Assembly (NCBI GenBank): GCA_001972305.1
Contig: BDDD01000378.1
Coordinates: 72,996 to 136,995, forward strand
Length of the DNA stretch: 64,000 nt
Reading direction: 5' to 3'
DNA from: Cephalotus follicularis
Lineage: Eukaryota > Streptophyta > Magnoliopsida > Oxalidales > Cephalotaceae
A model generated the notes under the pieces. It saw only the letters and a list, made by a program, of their open reading frames with translations. It was not told the DNA's origin and ran no database searches. This document shows, piece by piece, positions 10,462 through 22,543 of the stretch (positions within the stretch are counted from its first letter, which is position 1; each line of letters opens with the position of its first letter). Both the position numbers and the translations under genes were made by a program.

Positions 10462-11595
10462 CTAGAAAGCAGTCTTCTCAATATCTCCTTCCCTCACCCT
10501 CAACTGGTAATAACCTGACATCAAATCAAGTTTCGAGAATACTCTCGCTCCTTGCAACTGGTCAAACAAATCCTCGTTGTGGGGTAAAGGATACTTGTTC
10601 TTGATAGTTGCCTTGTTCAACATTCTGTAGTTGATGCAGAGCCTCATCGACCCATCCTTTTTGTTGACAAACAGTACAGGCGCACCCCACAGAGAAACAC
10701 AGGGTCGAATAAGACCCTTATCGATCAGATCTGGTAGCTGCAATTTTAGTTCCCTCAATTCCGTAGGAGCCATTCTATATGGTGCTTTAGAAATATGAAC
10801 CGTACCTGGTATAAGATTGATAACAAACTCCATATTCCTCTTTGGTGGCAAAGATCCCAAGTCATCAGGAAATACATCTGGAAACTCACACACAACTAGG
10901 ATTTCCTCCAAGCTCAAGCCTTTCTCCTTCCTTCGATCAATTACATAAGAAAGATATCCTTCGCATCCTTTCTCGAGATACTTTGATGCACGGATGAAGG
11001 ATATAATCGGTGTAGAAAACCCCTTGTATCCCTCAAACTGGAAAACAGTACCATCGGGCAGACGAAAATCAACCGTCTTGTTGTAGCAGTCCATGTAAGC
11101 ATGATGTGCTGACAGCCAATCCATCCCCAAAATAACATCGAAGTCGCGGATAGGCAATACTATCAAATCTGCATACAAGGAAATGCCTGCCATAGACATC
11201 TCACAACTACTATATACGATATCCGTATTCATGGAAACTCCAGCAGGTGTGCTCACATCCAAGGTATATGGCATACAGTCTGGTGTTACATCTAAATATG
11301 ATGCAAATTGTGATGAAATAAATGAATGTGATGCTCCAGGGTCCATCAACACTCTAGCAGAAAAACCATAAATATACAGTGTACCTCCAACGACCGAGGT
11401 AGACTCTGGAACCTCTGTCTGTGAAAGGGTAAAAACTCTACCTTTCGCAATGCCCTTGCCAGTGTCCCTTCGCTGTGAAGGCCCCGCTGTGGCACCACTG
11501 CTACTCGCTGGTCCAGTAGGTGTTGTAGCCTGACTCTTCCGGCAATCTCTCATGGAGTGGCCAGATGCCCCACACCTCAAACACAGTCCGTTCAT
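10462..11595 (-). pseudogene. pol: B: zinc knuckle, protease and RT N-terminus
   Basis: 377 open codons. Order: CCHC knuckle [14 protein letters not shown] at the start, protease with [12 protein letters not shown] (family D-S/T-G, here D-P-G, so activity is doubtful) and [12 protein letters not shown], then RT fingers with [20 protein letters not shown] and [14 protein letters not shown]. It ends at a TAG in the [10 protein letters not shown] block. gag and pol seem to share one frame, usual for this lineage. Confidence 0.85.
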
Positions 11596-12585
11596 CCTCC
11601 AACAATCTTTCTATAAGTGGCCTTTATGACCATAGTGATAACAAGCTCCAGTTCCCGCATTACTCCCCTGACTAGGAGTACCTTGTGTGGCAGTCTGTCC
11701 AGATATGTTCTTCGATGATTTCGTCGGAGAACCACCACCATGCCATTTCAAAGAAGCTAGTCTCGTCGGGCTCTGTTTATTTTGTTGTACTCGAGCCCTC
11801 TCTGCTCGGCCCTCATTAGATATGCTCTCCAACAATCTCGCTTTCTGAGCAACCTCCACAAAAGTTCCCAACTCCATAGCTCTGATCCTTGACCGAAGAT
11901 CCTATCGCAGACCCCTCAGAAATCTCTGTATCTTCTTCACTTCATCAGCTACCAGATAAGGTGAATGTCTGGCTAGCTCCATGAACCTTGCTTGATACTC
12001 GGTCACCGTCATTTCCCCCTGTCGCAACTCCAAGAGCTTCGTCTCCTGGCGCCCCTGTTCAATCCGTGGAACATATGTCTCCAAGAATTCTATCTGGAAT
12101 CTTCCCCAATTACTGTCAAGCCTCTGAGATTCCCATTTCGCCTTGACCATCTCCCACCAATGAGTGGCCTCACCCCATAGACGGTATACAGCAAACTTCA
12201 GTTTTTGAGTGTCAGGACAGTCCATTACTTCAAAGATTTTCTCCAAGTCCTGCAGCCATCTCTCAGACACAGTAGCATGAAGTTCTCCCTAGAAACTGGG
12301 TGGATTCTATCTCCTAAACCTTTCAATGTCCCTCCCAAACTGGTTACTATCCTCTCCTGGGTAGTGATCGGGAGCTCTATGTTGCGGTCGAGCTTGCGCG
12401 TAGTACTGGCGCATCTCCTCCAAATTAGCCATATTAAAGGCCATCTATTGCTGGAAATAATCCACAATTCGGGTCTTCGGATCCCTATCATCATGGGGGA
12501 CATTCATTCCTTGTGGCATATTCGCTTCCCCAACGGCATTGGCTCCAACAGCTCTAGCCCTAACTCGTGTTCTTCTTCGGTCCAT
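11596..12585 (-). pseudogene. gag: B: gag
   Basis: ATG at 12585-12583 (MDRRRTRV) opens a frame that continues into pol but is hit by stops in the N-terminal third (near 12447, 12303 and 12288), at 11901 and at 11610. The middle shows the retrotransposon gag block (WGEATHWWEMVKAKW, FLETYVP, ELRQGEMTVTEY), followed by a first CCHC knuckle CYHYGHKGHL.KDC interrupted by one stop. Gag would form the particle and bind RNA. The start was chosen because it is the first ATG after the primer site and matches the leader spacing of D. Confidence 0.8.
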
Positions 12586-12681
12586 TTGATCCTATAAGAA
12601 GGACGACGGTTAGTCAAGACTTTAGGAAAACAATTTATTGATTGCAAAGTAAAGTATCCTAGCTAAGCATATATAAAATAT

Positions 12682-12693
12682 GCTCTGATACCA
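12682..12693 (-). promoter_or_regulatory. primer-binding site of B (initiator tRNA-Met type)
   Basis: On minus TGGTATCAGAGC, three bases inside the 5' LTR. This is the classical complement of the 3' end of plant initiator tRNA-Met and sets minus-strand priming. Confidence 0.95.
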
Positions 12694-12696
12694 CTC

Positions 12697-15432
12697 TGTC
12701 CCACCCCGTTTTCCAAGAAGGAAACATTAAAGCGGTAAGGCAATCAACACAACATAATTCAGCTTATGCGATATTACGTATAAACAAAAACCTTCAGTAG
12801 CGGAAGCAATAACATGAAATAAGCTGAATTTAAATATGTATCACGCATCCCATACTACATAATACCCACAAAGTTTATATAAAACCCAACATCATTGTCG
12901 ATCGCCCATAAACGGAGCGTGATAATACAGTACGAAATAAAATAAACCACGTTACAATAATCCAATTAACATAGTCATTGTCCATTAATCCAGTATATAA
13001 AATAAGAGAAACAACTCAGTCTTCTCCTTAAGTCTCCTTCCGTGCTCCATATCAAATCCCACTCCATCAATCTGTTACAGTAGGGGTTAGCCTTTGTTCT
13101 CACTCGGCTAAGTGAATAAACTCATAAATGCAGTTCGAGGTATATGATAATGAGTATCATGAATGAATGCATTATGATGCAGTACAGTATGTATATATCG
13201 TAGTATATATATCGCAGTGTATACATGTATAAAGTATATGCATGTTCACAGTAAAGGTATAACCTCATAAGGCTACATCAACACAAGCAGTAAGTATGTC
13301 CCAAAAGGAACCAGACAAACAAGTCGTCATGACCGTCGCCACCTCCTGGCCCCAACGTCATGCACTCTTACCCCATCCCCATTTGCGAACGGTATGCGGC
13401 AACTCCTCCGTACAGGTTGCTTAGCACAACGGTTAAACAATCAACAGGTTATTAGCACAGCGGCCAATAATCATCAAGCACAAACACCGTACAGTACAAG
13501 TCAAGCAATAAAATATAATTACTTGATCAAATATATTTGTTTAAAATATATTACTCCATTCTCAGGTTGTAATAAGTTAAAAAACTTAAAACAATACAGT
13601 TTGATTGTGTAACCAATCCTTTAAACATTTTTTCGTCATTGGAAAATACTTTCCTCGATCATTTGAATATATATATAGATTTGGCAAATATACATTTTCG
13701 TACAATTAATGATTATAATAATCATGCAAGCTTTTCAAAATGGTTAACACTTTTTAGTAATCAACCACAATGCAATTCATAGTACAGTAATAATGCAAAC
13801 ATACACTCAGAATAGATCTAGGATCATTTCTAGAGTCGTTTCGGGTCTAACGGGCCCCATTCGAGTGAAACTTTTCCAAACAGGGGGATAAGCGCCGATG
13901 CTTATCCCCAAGGCGTCGGCGTCTTTTACCCTAAGGCGCCAACATTTTGTGCAGTTATTCCCATGCATTTTTGGACCAAAGACATCGATGCTTTTCCAAA
14001 GACGTCGATGTCTTTATCGTACCCGGAGGTATCAGTTCGTGAATCTTGATTCTAGGGGGATGAATCCGGCCCTTAAACCTTCATATAAGCAAAACTCACC
14101 CTCTCAAAGTGTAAGGCATGCTACTGGTTATCAGGATATGTAACCAGAACATCAATTCATGAATAAACATGCAACGACAAGTGGGCAATTCACCATCTAC
14201 AGTAATCACTACTGTTCTGCAAATACCCAGAAAAGGTGTCAATGTGTTTACTCAAACATCGGTGTCTTTCGCATTCACACACGAAGGCATCGACGTCTTT
14301 GTGTAGGCGTCGACGTCTATTTAACCCATAACGTCATTTCCATTGTTTTAACACACCAGGCTATTACCAAAACATCCATTACACAAAATAGTTCGAATAT
14401 TCATGTAAATTACACATGCATGGTTACTCCGTACATCACAGGAGTCATCACAACAAATCCAGAGATTTCAATTCATCCATTTACATGCAATTCATCAATG
14501 GCATATCATTATCTTAAAACTCAAAATGCATGTATAAGAATCATCACTTTCCCCTACCTTGTTGTTCCAAGTTAGGAACTAGAAAGTCCACTTCTTTGTG
14601 TTCCAAGGGTTGCTCACAGCAGCTCCAAACTCATCCCAAGTTGCAATCCCAGGAGCTCCAAGGTCCAAGCTCCAAGTGCTCAACAATGGTGGTTCTATCC
14701 TCTCTCTTTCTTTCTCTGTTCTATCTCTTCTCTCACAGTGTTTAGCTGAGGAGGAGGGGAAGGAAGAGGCATTTTATGCCGGTCAAAATCCTCCCTTTTT
14801 TTTCTCTTGTTTCACATGCATCCACACACACCCGTGTCCTCCTCTCTCCTTTCTGTTTTTGTCTCTCTTCCCATTTTTCTTCTGCAGGTTGCAGGTGAGG
14901 AGATGGCACATCCCTTTGCATGCACCAGGTGAGGAACACGTTTTGGAGCATGCCTGGCAACACACCAGCATGATCAACACGTCGCATTGTGCATGTCAAG
15001 ATGCCTGGATGATGCCTCAAAAGTTGCCCCATTGCATGTTATTCTGTCAGTGTATAACGTGACAGATGTTCTTTTCAAAGACGTCGACGTCTTTCCTTAG
15101 ACGTCGATGACTTTTCCTCTTTCATAAGAGTGTGTCGATGTCTTCACCTACATCGACGTGCATGTACATGCATTCACGTGCGCCCTTGTTCCCATAGGCG
15201 TCGACGTCTTTCCAAAGACATCGACGCGTTTATTCCAGAACTGCGCCATTTTGCCTCTAATTGCGTTATTTAACATTTCTTTAACATCCCAAACATTCGC
15301 TCTTCCAAAATCTAACCTTTTAAATTTTGGAAAGCATCATCTAAGTCAGAAATTTTGCCATTCTCATTAATTCAATAATAATATTACACTTCAATTTGGA
15401 ATGTTACAATAACAAAAATTCTGGGCGTTACA
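12697..15432 (-). repeat. 5' LTR of B
   Basis: Plus-strand limits TGTCCCACCCCG and GGCGTTACA; TSD CTTTC follows at 15433. It is the presumed promoter LTR of B, 2736 bp. Block order equals the 3' LTR. The splice-donor-like AAGGTAGGGG (minus) lies near 14555-14564. Same family as solo LTR K. Confidence 0.95.
13891..15232. repeat. TCGA-palindrome clusters in B 5' LTR
   Basis: Same three blocks as in the 3' LTR: 13891-14012, about 14236-14320, and 15077-15232. Individual copies differ between the two LTRs mostly at CpG sites (for example CGTCGACGTC against CGTCGGCGTC, ACATCGATGC against ACATCAATGC). Confidence 0.85.
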
Positions 15433-16298
15433 CTTTCACTACATTTTTCTGTTATTTCACACATTTTACCAATCAAGATATGCATTCTTAGTAACATAAA
15501 ATCCTAGTTTGGATTCGGCCAAAGAACTTTAGCACTTACACACATCTTTTTCTTTTCATTTTCTTTTATTAATCTTGTTCCTCCACTACTTTTGGTTTGA
15601 ATGACATGGATGGAGCAAACACCAAACATCCAAATTACTAAGTAGCTTTAGATTTTACCAACTTAAATTGATTCAATGTCTTGATCTATTAAGCTTTCTA
15701 TAAGACCCATGGAGCGAGCTTTCAACCAGTTACTCTCAAACCAGTTTGTTTTAAGAAACTAAGTGTAAAACACCCCCAAGGCTTAATCACTCTAATCAAA
15801 TAGGCTACAGACCAATACTGAATTCAAAGAGGTAAAATATGCTTTATTCTTCTTCTTTTTTCTTTCTCTCTTTTTTATAGATACATACATACATATATAT
15901 ATGCAAGAAGATCCATTCATTGTCCTTCTCCTCACTAATGATCAATGAAACTTTAAAAACATTCAAGAATGTTCTTTATTCATTCTTTTCTTTTATTTTT
16001 CGCATACACTCATTCCTTGAGATATATACCTTTTCTTTTCCTAGAAAACAAGATTTTTATTATTTCTCCTATGGTGTTTTTCTATTATCATCAAGCATAT
16101 CTACATTTACTCTTATTTTCAAAATTAAGATGAACTTTGTTACTAAACCCCCATATACTTAAACTTTGCATTGTCCTCTATGCAATGAAACACAACTATA
16201 AAAATAACCATAAATGAGCAAAAATAGATGAAACAATGCAAATAAATAAAAGAACAATGGGGTAGGGTTTACCGGATATGATCATGGAGGTTCGAAAT
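15433..16298 (-). other. E: 3' non-coding segment, proximal part
   Basis: Continues E on the far side of B. The first 90 bp match, in inverse, the sequence just after the pol stop in element A (AATCAAGATATGCATTC, CATAAAATCCTA). The rest is A/T-rich with no gene; short frames are not supported. The last five bases GAAAT are the left TSD of solo LTR J. Confidence 0.7.
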
Positions 16299-17548
16299 TG
16301 TAACACCTCGTGCTTGCAGGGCGGACACGTGGCATTACTCTCAATCCAATAACAATACAATGGTCGGGACTAACAGTATAATAATACTGAAAAACTTAAA
16401 ACTTTGCAATACATATCATTAATCAGAAGATACAATACAACAATCCATCCTTACAGTACATTACAATATAATCCTTTACAATACCAATCTTTTGCAATAC
16501 ACTTATGAACTCTTCAATACAGTATTACAAGAACTCTGTCAGATCCAGGCGAACACCTCGGTCGATGGAATCTTCAATCTTTCGGTCCACTGCAACTTGC
16601 TGCCCTACCTATGCCGTACACAAAGGTACAACACAGCCCCACCCCGAAGGATGGGGTTAGCCACACTAGCTAAGCAGAAATCTCATGCAGCATGTATGCA
16701 TGTACAATTGCAATATCGGTGACAATCTATGCAATAACAATGTGCGGTGTACAATATCAATGCATGACATGGAAAATGCATATGTACAGTTGGCGATCAG
16801 ACTACCCGTATGACAATGGCCCATAACAGAGCATACGGACAGGATCTATAACAATCAATAAATGGCAGACACTCAATGGTGGTGTATAAAACACCCAATA
16901 AATCAATCAATATCCTATAGAGCATGCGACCTCGGGTCAGTACGATGTCAATCAGTTAGCAGTGATCAATCCCACGGAAGATAGTCCTTCAAAAAAGGTG
17001 GGAGATCTATCTACGGTTCTTAGATTGATTAGGTCTGGGACTCATATATCTTCCAGCCTATGGCTAGGTCAATACAGTCTCGATAAGCTACAACCGAGGG
17101 AGCTACTGATACAGTTAGGGAGCTACAGGCTCAAGGGAGCATCAATCAACAATCAATTGGTACCGCTCATCAGCGGGTCAATGCAATGCAGTAAATGAAA
17201 CGATCGACGAATTAGGTGGACAGAGTTAACAACCTAACATGCTGACATGAATCATAAGGTTGCTCTATAGGATCCATACAATACAATCAGTCATGTCAGT
17301 GCAATTTCATTACAATATCAATAAGCAAAGTCAATGAGTGACGGTATCTAATGGAGGGTTGGGAATGTACGTCAAACTTACCAACTTAGACTCACATCAC
17401 TCATGACTCAAGAAATCAATTGGTCAGTACAATCATTAAAACCGTTTTCAAACACTTCAACACCTCAAGTGAGGCTCCAGTCAAGTGGTAATGTGAAAAA
17501 AAGTTGAAAACCAGCTTTAAACAGTTAAAAACTCCACTCAGCCCGAAA

Positions 17549-17882
17549 GGCGTTGATGTCCTTGGCAAAAGACATCGATGCGTATCAGGGCATGCCTTTG
17601 AAAATTATAGAAGGACGTCGATGTCTTTGAAAGACATCGATGTCTTTCTCAGTTAGTCGAAGACGTCGATGTCCTTGGACAAAGACGTCGATGCGTTTCG
17701 ATAAAAATGGCCTGGGAATGCGCATTGATGCCCCGCGTTGATGCCTTTTCTGGGAAAAGACATCTCAAGGCAAAGACGATTATGTCTTTCAAAGACATCA
17801 ATTTCTTTTCTGCGAAATCAAGGAGGTTGCATCCCAAAGCGAAAGACATCGATGTCCATGGGCGAGGGGATCGATGTCTTTG
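17549..17882. repeat. TCGA-palindrome cluster in LTR J
   Basis: About seven TCGA-centred copies, including back-to-back GACGTCGATGTC and GACATCGATGTC around 17613-17645, plus several where the core has decayed to TTGA or TCAA (GCGTTGATG, ACATCAATTT). Confidence 0.8.
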
Positions 17883-18408
17883 CTGGGAATGGCCGATTTT
17901 ATGCAGAAAACTAGCGATTTTCAAGACAAAATACAATTTAATGCCATTGTTTGAAAACACCGGTTTAAAATCAATCATTTAAGGTTAGTAAAACTTGTTA
18001 CAACCTACAAAATTCAGTTTCAATCTTCCTAGATCAATTAGAGCAAGGAAAATCAATGAAAGCCCTAGTTTCATAATTCATTTCAATTCAATCATTCAAT
18101 AACTCAATCAATCATGTAATTCAATCAATCATGCATTTAAGCAATAGGCAATTCAAGTAGGGAAGTCCTACCTTTAACGAAGCTTCAAAATTTGAGCTTC
18201 CAATCAATAAATCGATTGGGAAACTTGAAGAATCCACTGCAATCTTCCTCCAACCAAGGAAAGGTGAGACTTCAATTGTTGTTTGCTGTTGGAGATGCAA
18301 TCCGTAACTGCTATGGAGGAGGAGGCTTTCGGCTAGGAGAGGGAGAGAGGAGAAGGATAGAGAGAGGGAGAAGAATGAGTGAAATGATAGGAATGGCTAA
18401 GGAATTGG

Positions 18409-18416
18409 CTTATATA
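18409..18416 (-). promoter_or_regulatory. probable TATA box of LTR J
   Basis: TATATAAG on minus, within the context CGGCTATATAAGCC. Placed upstream (minus sense) of a pyrimidine-rich leader at about 18310-18380. Confidence 0.5.
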
Positions 18417-18583
18417 GCCGATTCTGCCAACTCTCCAAAACTCAGCCCAAAAATCCTGACTATACATGCATTTAATCAATACATGATAATAGGTATAGGA
18501 ATACCTCAATTCAATACAATTTGATACGGTTCAATACGATGCAGTATGCATGAACAGTAAAAAAGGGAATTCGGGTCGTCACA

Positions 18584-19755
18584 GAAATAAAGAGGCTCAT
18601 GCAGGTCCATGGTCTCTTTTACTGGTGCAGCACGTAATTTACCTACTAAAACAATAAAAAAAAACATAAACATAAAGGAAACGATGTACATAAATAAAAC
18701 AGTGGGTTGCCTCCCACTAAGCGCTAGGCTTTAACGTCTTTAGCTAGACGCAGCAGGTATGGACATCACAGAGGAGTGTAGACAGGATCAATCAAGTCAA
18801 CAGACTCAATGATCTATCCATCAGTAATTCCATCCATATAGGGTTTCATATGCTACCCATTGACTTTAAATGTGGATCCATTGGTCAGGTGCTTGATGGT
18901 CACAGCACCATGAGGGGATACTTCAGTAACGATAAATGGGCCATCCCAACGGGATCGAAGTTTACCTGGAAACAAGTGTAACTTAGAGTTAAATAGCCAG
19001 ACCTTCTGGTTAGGTTCAAAAGATTTCCTAACAATATACTTATCATGAAAATCCTTAGTCCTAGCCTTGTAAGTCTGTGCACTCTCATATGCGCTGTTAC
19101 GCCACTCGTCAAGCTCTAAAAGCTAAATAGCAAGGTTAGAACCTGTTGTCTTCATGTCAAAATTGAATTGCCTTATAGCCCATAGCGCACGGTGTTCCTA
19201 CTAAACAAGCAAATGGAAAGCTTTCCCAAAAACAAGGCGGTATGGTGACATGCCAATGGGAGTCTTATATGTTGTCCGATAGGCCCACAAAGCATCATCT
19301 AGTCTTAATGACCAATGTTTCCTATCTGGCCTAACAGTTTTTTCGAGTATTCTCTTAAGCTCCCTATTGGACACCTTTACTTGCCCACTAGTTTGTGGAT
19401 AGTACGGATTGGAAATCTTATGCGTTATGGAGTATTTCTTTAAGAGTGCACCTACATTCCAGTGTTTAAAATGTGACCCACCATCACTGATAATGGCTCT
19501 AGGAAAACCAAAACGGCTAAAAATATGACTTTGCACGAATTTAATTGCTATCTTATGATCATTGGTTCCGGTGACCTGAGCTTCTACCGATTTGGACACA
19601 TAATCCACAGCAACTAAAATATACTCATGACCAAAAGACGATGGAAAAGGTCCCATAAAGGCCATACCCCGAACATCGAATATCTCCACAACTAAAATAG
19701 GGCTCAGGGGCATCATGTCTTTACGAGGCATATTTCCTACTTTTTGGGAGTTAAC
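18584..19755 (-). pseudogene. pol: E: integrase core and C-terminus
   Basis: Core is open 19731-19201. The second catalytic Asp is in IISDGGSHF and the Glu follows in [16 protein letters not shown]. The first, expected as GIDFMGPF in Athila, reads GMAFMGPF, so that catalytic Asp is lost. Downstream the frame continues through two stops near 19198 into [20 protein letters not shown] (about 18950-19010) and SPHGAVTIKHL (about 18890), matching element A. Right end GTTAA marks the TSD of solo LTR K. Confidence 0.85.
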
Positions 19756-19925
19756 TGTAACGCCCCGTATTTTTTTTTTGTAATATTTCGTCCTAAGATG
19801 TAATCTTATGTTGAATTAATAAAAAGTTGGAGTTTTCATCTCAATAATGTTTCCAAACCCTAAATATTGCTTTAGGAAAGAAATGTGTGTGTTAAACTAG
19901 AAAACGGCGCAGTTTTGAGGTAAAC

Positions 19926-21255
19926 GCGTCGATGTCTTTTGAAAGACGTCGACGCCTATGGGAACCATGGCACACATGAATGCATGTACACGCACGTCGA
20001 TGCAGGCAAAGACATCGACACCTTCTGGTGAAAAAGGAAAAGGCATCGACGTCTAAGGAAAGACGTCGACGCCTTTGTAAAGAACATCTGTCACGTTAAA
20101 CACTGACAGAGTAACATGCAATGGACAATTTTGAGGCATCATCCAGACGCCTTGAGGCATGGGAAGGAGACGTGTTGATCATGCGCAATGGTCTCCTGAC
20201 CTGCATGACTGCGGAAGGATAAAGAAGGTAACAAGTGTTACCATGCATGGAACCTGCAAAAGAAGACATGAGAAGAAAACAAAAAGGAATGCAGAACTCA
20301 CTGGGAAAGGGAGAGAGAACACGAGAGTGTTCATTGAATGCAAGGAGAAAAAAGGTGGGGGAGCCATCTGCATAAGAACAACCCCCTTCCCACATCTCTC
20401 TCTCGTTTAAAACACCAAAGGAAGCAAAGTGAGGAAAACCAGTGAGTGGGAGAAAGAGAGAGCCACCATTGTTGAGCTAGACTTGGAGCTCGTGGATTGC
20501 AGTTGCTGAGAGGATCTTGGAGCTGCTGTGGCCAGAACCTTGGAACTCAAAGAGGTGGACTTTCTAGTTCCTAACTTGGAACAACAAGGTAGGGGAAAGT
20601 GATAATTTTATACATGCATTTTGGGTTTTAAGTTAGTGAATAACATGATGAATTGCATGTTAATGGTTGAATTATGATTCTGGACTTCTTGTGATGACTA
20701 CTGTAATGTACGGAGTGAACATGCATGTGAAAATTACATGAGTATGTGAACTGGTTTACGTATGGATGATTTTGATGATGGCCTGTTGTGTTAAAACTAT
20801 GGAGAAAATGTTCTGGGTTGGATAAACGTCGACGTCTACCTGAAGACATCGATGTCTTCGTGTACGTATGAAAAAGACATCGATGTTTGAGTACAAGCAT
20901 CGACGCCTTTTCTGGGTAATCATAGAACTATATTGTTTACGGCAGATGGTGAATTAGTCACTTGGGATTACATGTTTGATTACGAACTGACGTTATGGTT
21001 ACATATCCTGATAACCAGTAGCTTTTCTTGCTCCTTGAAGGGATGAGTTTCGCTTACATGGGGATTTAGGGACTGGATTCTTCCCTCCAGAATCCAGACT
21101 CGCGAACTGATACCTCATGGTATCATAAAGACATCAATGTCTTTGGAAAGGCATCAACGTCTTTGGTCCAAAAACGCCTGGGAATAACTGTACATGGGAT
21201 CGACGCCTTAGGGTAAAGACGTCGACGCCCTGGGAATAAGCATCGACGCCTATTC
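19926..21255. repeat. TCGA-palindrome clusters in LTR K
   Basis: Three blocks as in B: 19926-20076 (six copies), 20826-20913 (four) and 21126-21255 (three TCGA copies plus decayed ACATCAATGTC and GCATCAACGTC). The conserved block positions across K and both B LTRs argue that the blocks belong to the LTR design. Confidence 0.85.
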
Positions 21256-21660
21256 CCCTGTTGAAGGAATTTCGCTCGAATGGGACCCACTAGACCCGAA
21301 ACGACTCTAGAGACGATCCTAGATGCATTCTGAGCATATGTTTGCATTATTACTGTGAATTGCATTATGGTTGATCTCTAAAAAGTGTTAACCATTTTGA
21401 AAAGCTTGCATGATTATTAAAATCGCTATTGTACGAAAATGTATATTTGTTAACATATGATTTTATATATTTTTCAAAAGGATTGGGGAAGTATTTCTAA
21501 AGACGGAGAAATGGTTTAAAGGATTGGTTACACAATCAAATGTATTGTTTTAAGTTTTATAACTTATCACAACTGGTGAACGGAGTAATATATTTTAAAC
21601 AAATATATTTGATCAAGTAATTATAGTCTATTGCTTGAGTTGTACTATGCAATGCTTATG

Positions 21661-21750
21661 CCTGTTGATTATTAGCCGCTGTGCTAAAAACCTGTTGATT
21701 CTTAGCCACTGTGCTAGTAACCTGCTGTTGGTTTAGTCATCGTGCTAAAC
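21661..21750 (+). repeat. 30-bp tandem repeat, three units, in LTR K
   Basis: Three units of exactly 30 bp start at 21661, 21691 and 21721, each beginning CCTG(T/C)TG and ending GTGCTA(A/G). B LTRs carry a diverged counterpart around 5970-6035 (minus). The third unit is the most diverged. Confidence 0.85.
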
Positions 21751-22467
21751 AACATACGGAGGACTTGCTCCAAGCCATTCGCAAACGGGGATGGAGTAAG
21801 AGTGCATGACGTTGGGGCTAGGAGGTGGCGACGGTTATGACGACTTGCTTGTCTGGTTCCTTTTGGGACATATTTGCTGCTTGTGTTGATATAACTTATG
21901 AGGTTATACATGTGCTGTGAACATGCATATATTTTTATATGTATATACGGAGATAAAATTACTGTGAAAATTACATGTCATACTACATCATAATGTATTC
22001 ATTCATGATACTCATTATCATATACCTCGAACTGTATTTATAAGTTTGTTCACTTAGCTGAGTGAGGACAAAGGCTAACCCCTGCTGTAACAGATTGATG
22101 GAGTGGATATGATATGGAGCATGCAAGGAGACTTAAAGAGAAGACTGAGTAGTTTCTCTTATTTCTTGTATTGGGTTAATGAACATTGGTTATGTTATTT
22201 GGATTATTGTAACAATGGTTATTTTGTTATCCTGTACTGTTTATCACGCTCCGTTTTGGGTGATCGACTATGATGTTGGGTTTGTATAAACTTGTTGGGC
22301 ATCACGTAGTATGGGATGCGTGGTGCATATTACAATTCAGCCTATTTCTGTTATTGCTTCCGCTATTAATGGTTTTTGTTTTATGGATTATTGCATGAGC
22401 TGAATTATGTTGTGTTGATTGCCTTACCGCTTTAATGTTGACCTCTTGGGAAAAACGGGGTGTGACA

Positions 22468-22543
22468 TTAACACAGGTGGGTAGAAATCATGGGCGTCTT
22501 TAAATAATGTAGGCCAATAGAAACCGCTTTGCAAGACTTTGGT
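22468..22543 (-). pseudogene. pol: E: integrase zinc-finger fragment
   Basis: Only 76 bp of E survive between solo LTR K and element D. On minus it reads VLQSGFYWPTLFKDAH, the block just after the GGHF motif in Athila integrases. The preceding half lies at 46834-47072, beyond D, and the following half at 19755. TTGGT at its right end and TTAAC at its left end are TSD copies. This short link proves the three E segments were once contiguous. Confidence 0.9.

Larger units (their letters stand above)
5264..15432 (-). mobile_element. complete Tekay/Del-like chromovirus B
   Basis: Full-length Ty3/gypsy element of 10.2 kb bounded by CTTTC at 5259-5263 and 15433-15437. Two LTRs (5264-7979 and 12697-15432) flank gag-PR-RT-RNase H-INT-chromodomain-like tail in minus orientation, with a primer site next to the right LTR and a polypurine tract next to the left one. 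In the first 175 aligned LTR bases I count about seven differences, so it is not a recent insertion. Coding is broken by numerous stops. Confidence 0.95.
16299..18583 (-). mobile_element. solo LTR J
   Basis: Bounded by TGTAACACCTCG and GGTCGTCACA, with exact GAAAT duplications at 16294-16298 and 18584-18588. E pol resumes on the right. No internal genes, so a solo LTR of 2285 bp. Minus orientation is inferred from CTATATAAG (minus, near 18410), from the donor-like AAGGTAGGAC (minus, near 18165-18174) and from palindromes lying in the same half as in related LTRs. Confidence 0.9.
19756..22467 (+). mobile_element. solo LTR K (family of B, opposite strand)
   Basis: Starts TGTAACGCCCCG, ends GGGGTGTGACA, with exact TTAAC duplications at 19751-19755 and 22468-22472. 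It is the reverse complement of the B LTRs along its length (compare 22420-22467 with 12697-12750) and is 2712 bp, practically the same size. No internal region remains: LTR-LTR recombination is the likely origin. In sense orientation it shows CTAACTTGGAACAACAAGGT at 20571-20590. Confidence 0.95.

Noticed and set aside
14598..15062. 154-codon open frame on + in the B 5' LTR, with a 128-codon counterpart at 7223-7609 in the 3' LTR
   Set aside because: It runs antisense through LTR sequence with CT-tract-derived Ser/Leu/Phe runs. The two LTR copies share it only because LTRs are duplicates. No start context, no homologue recognised.
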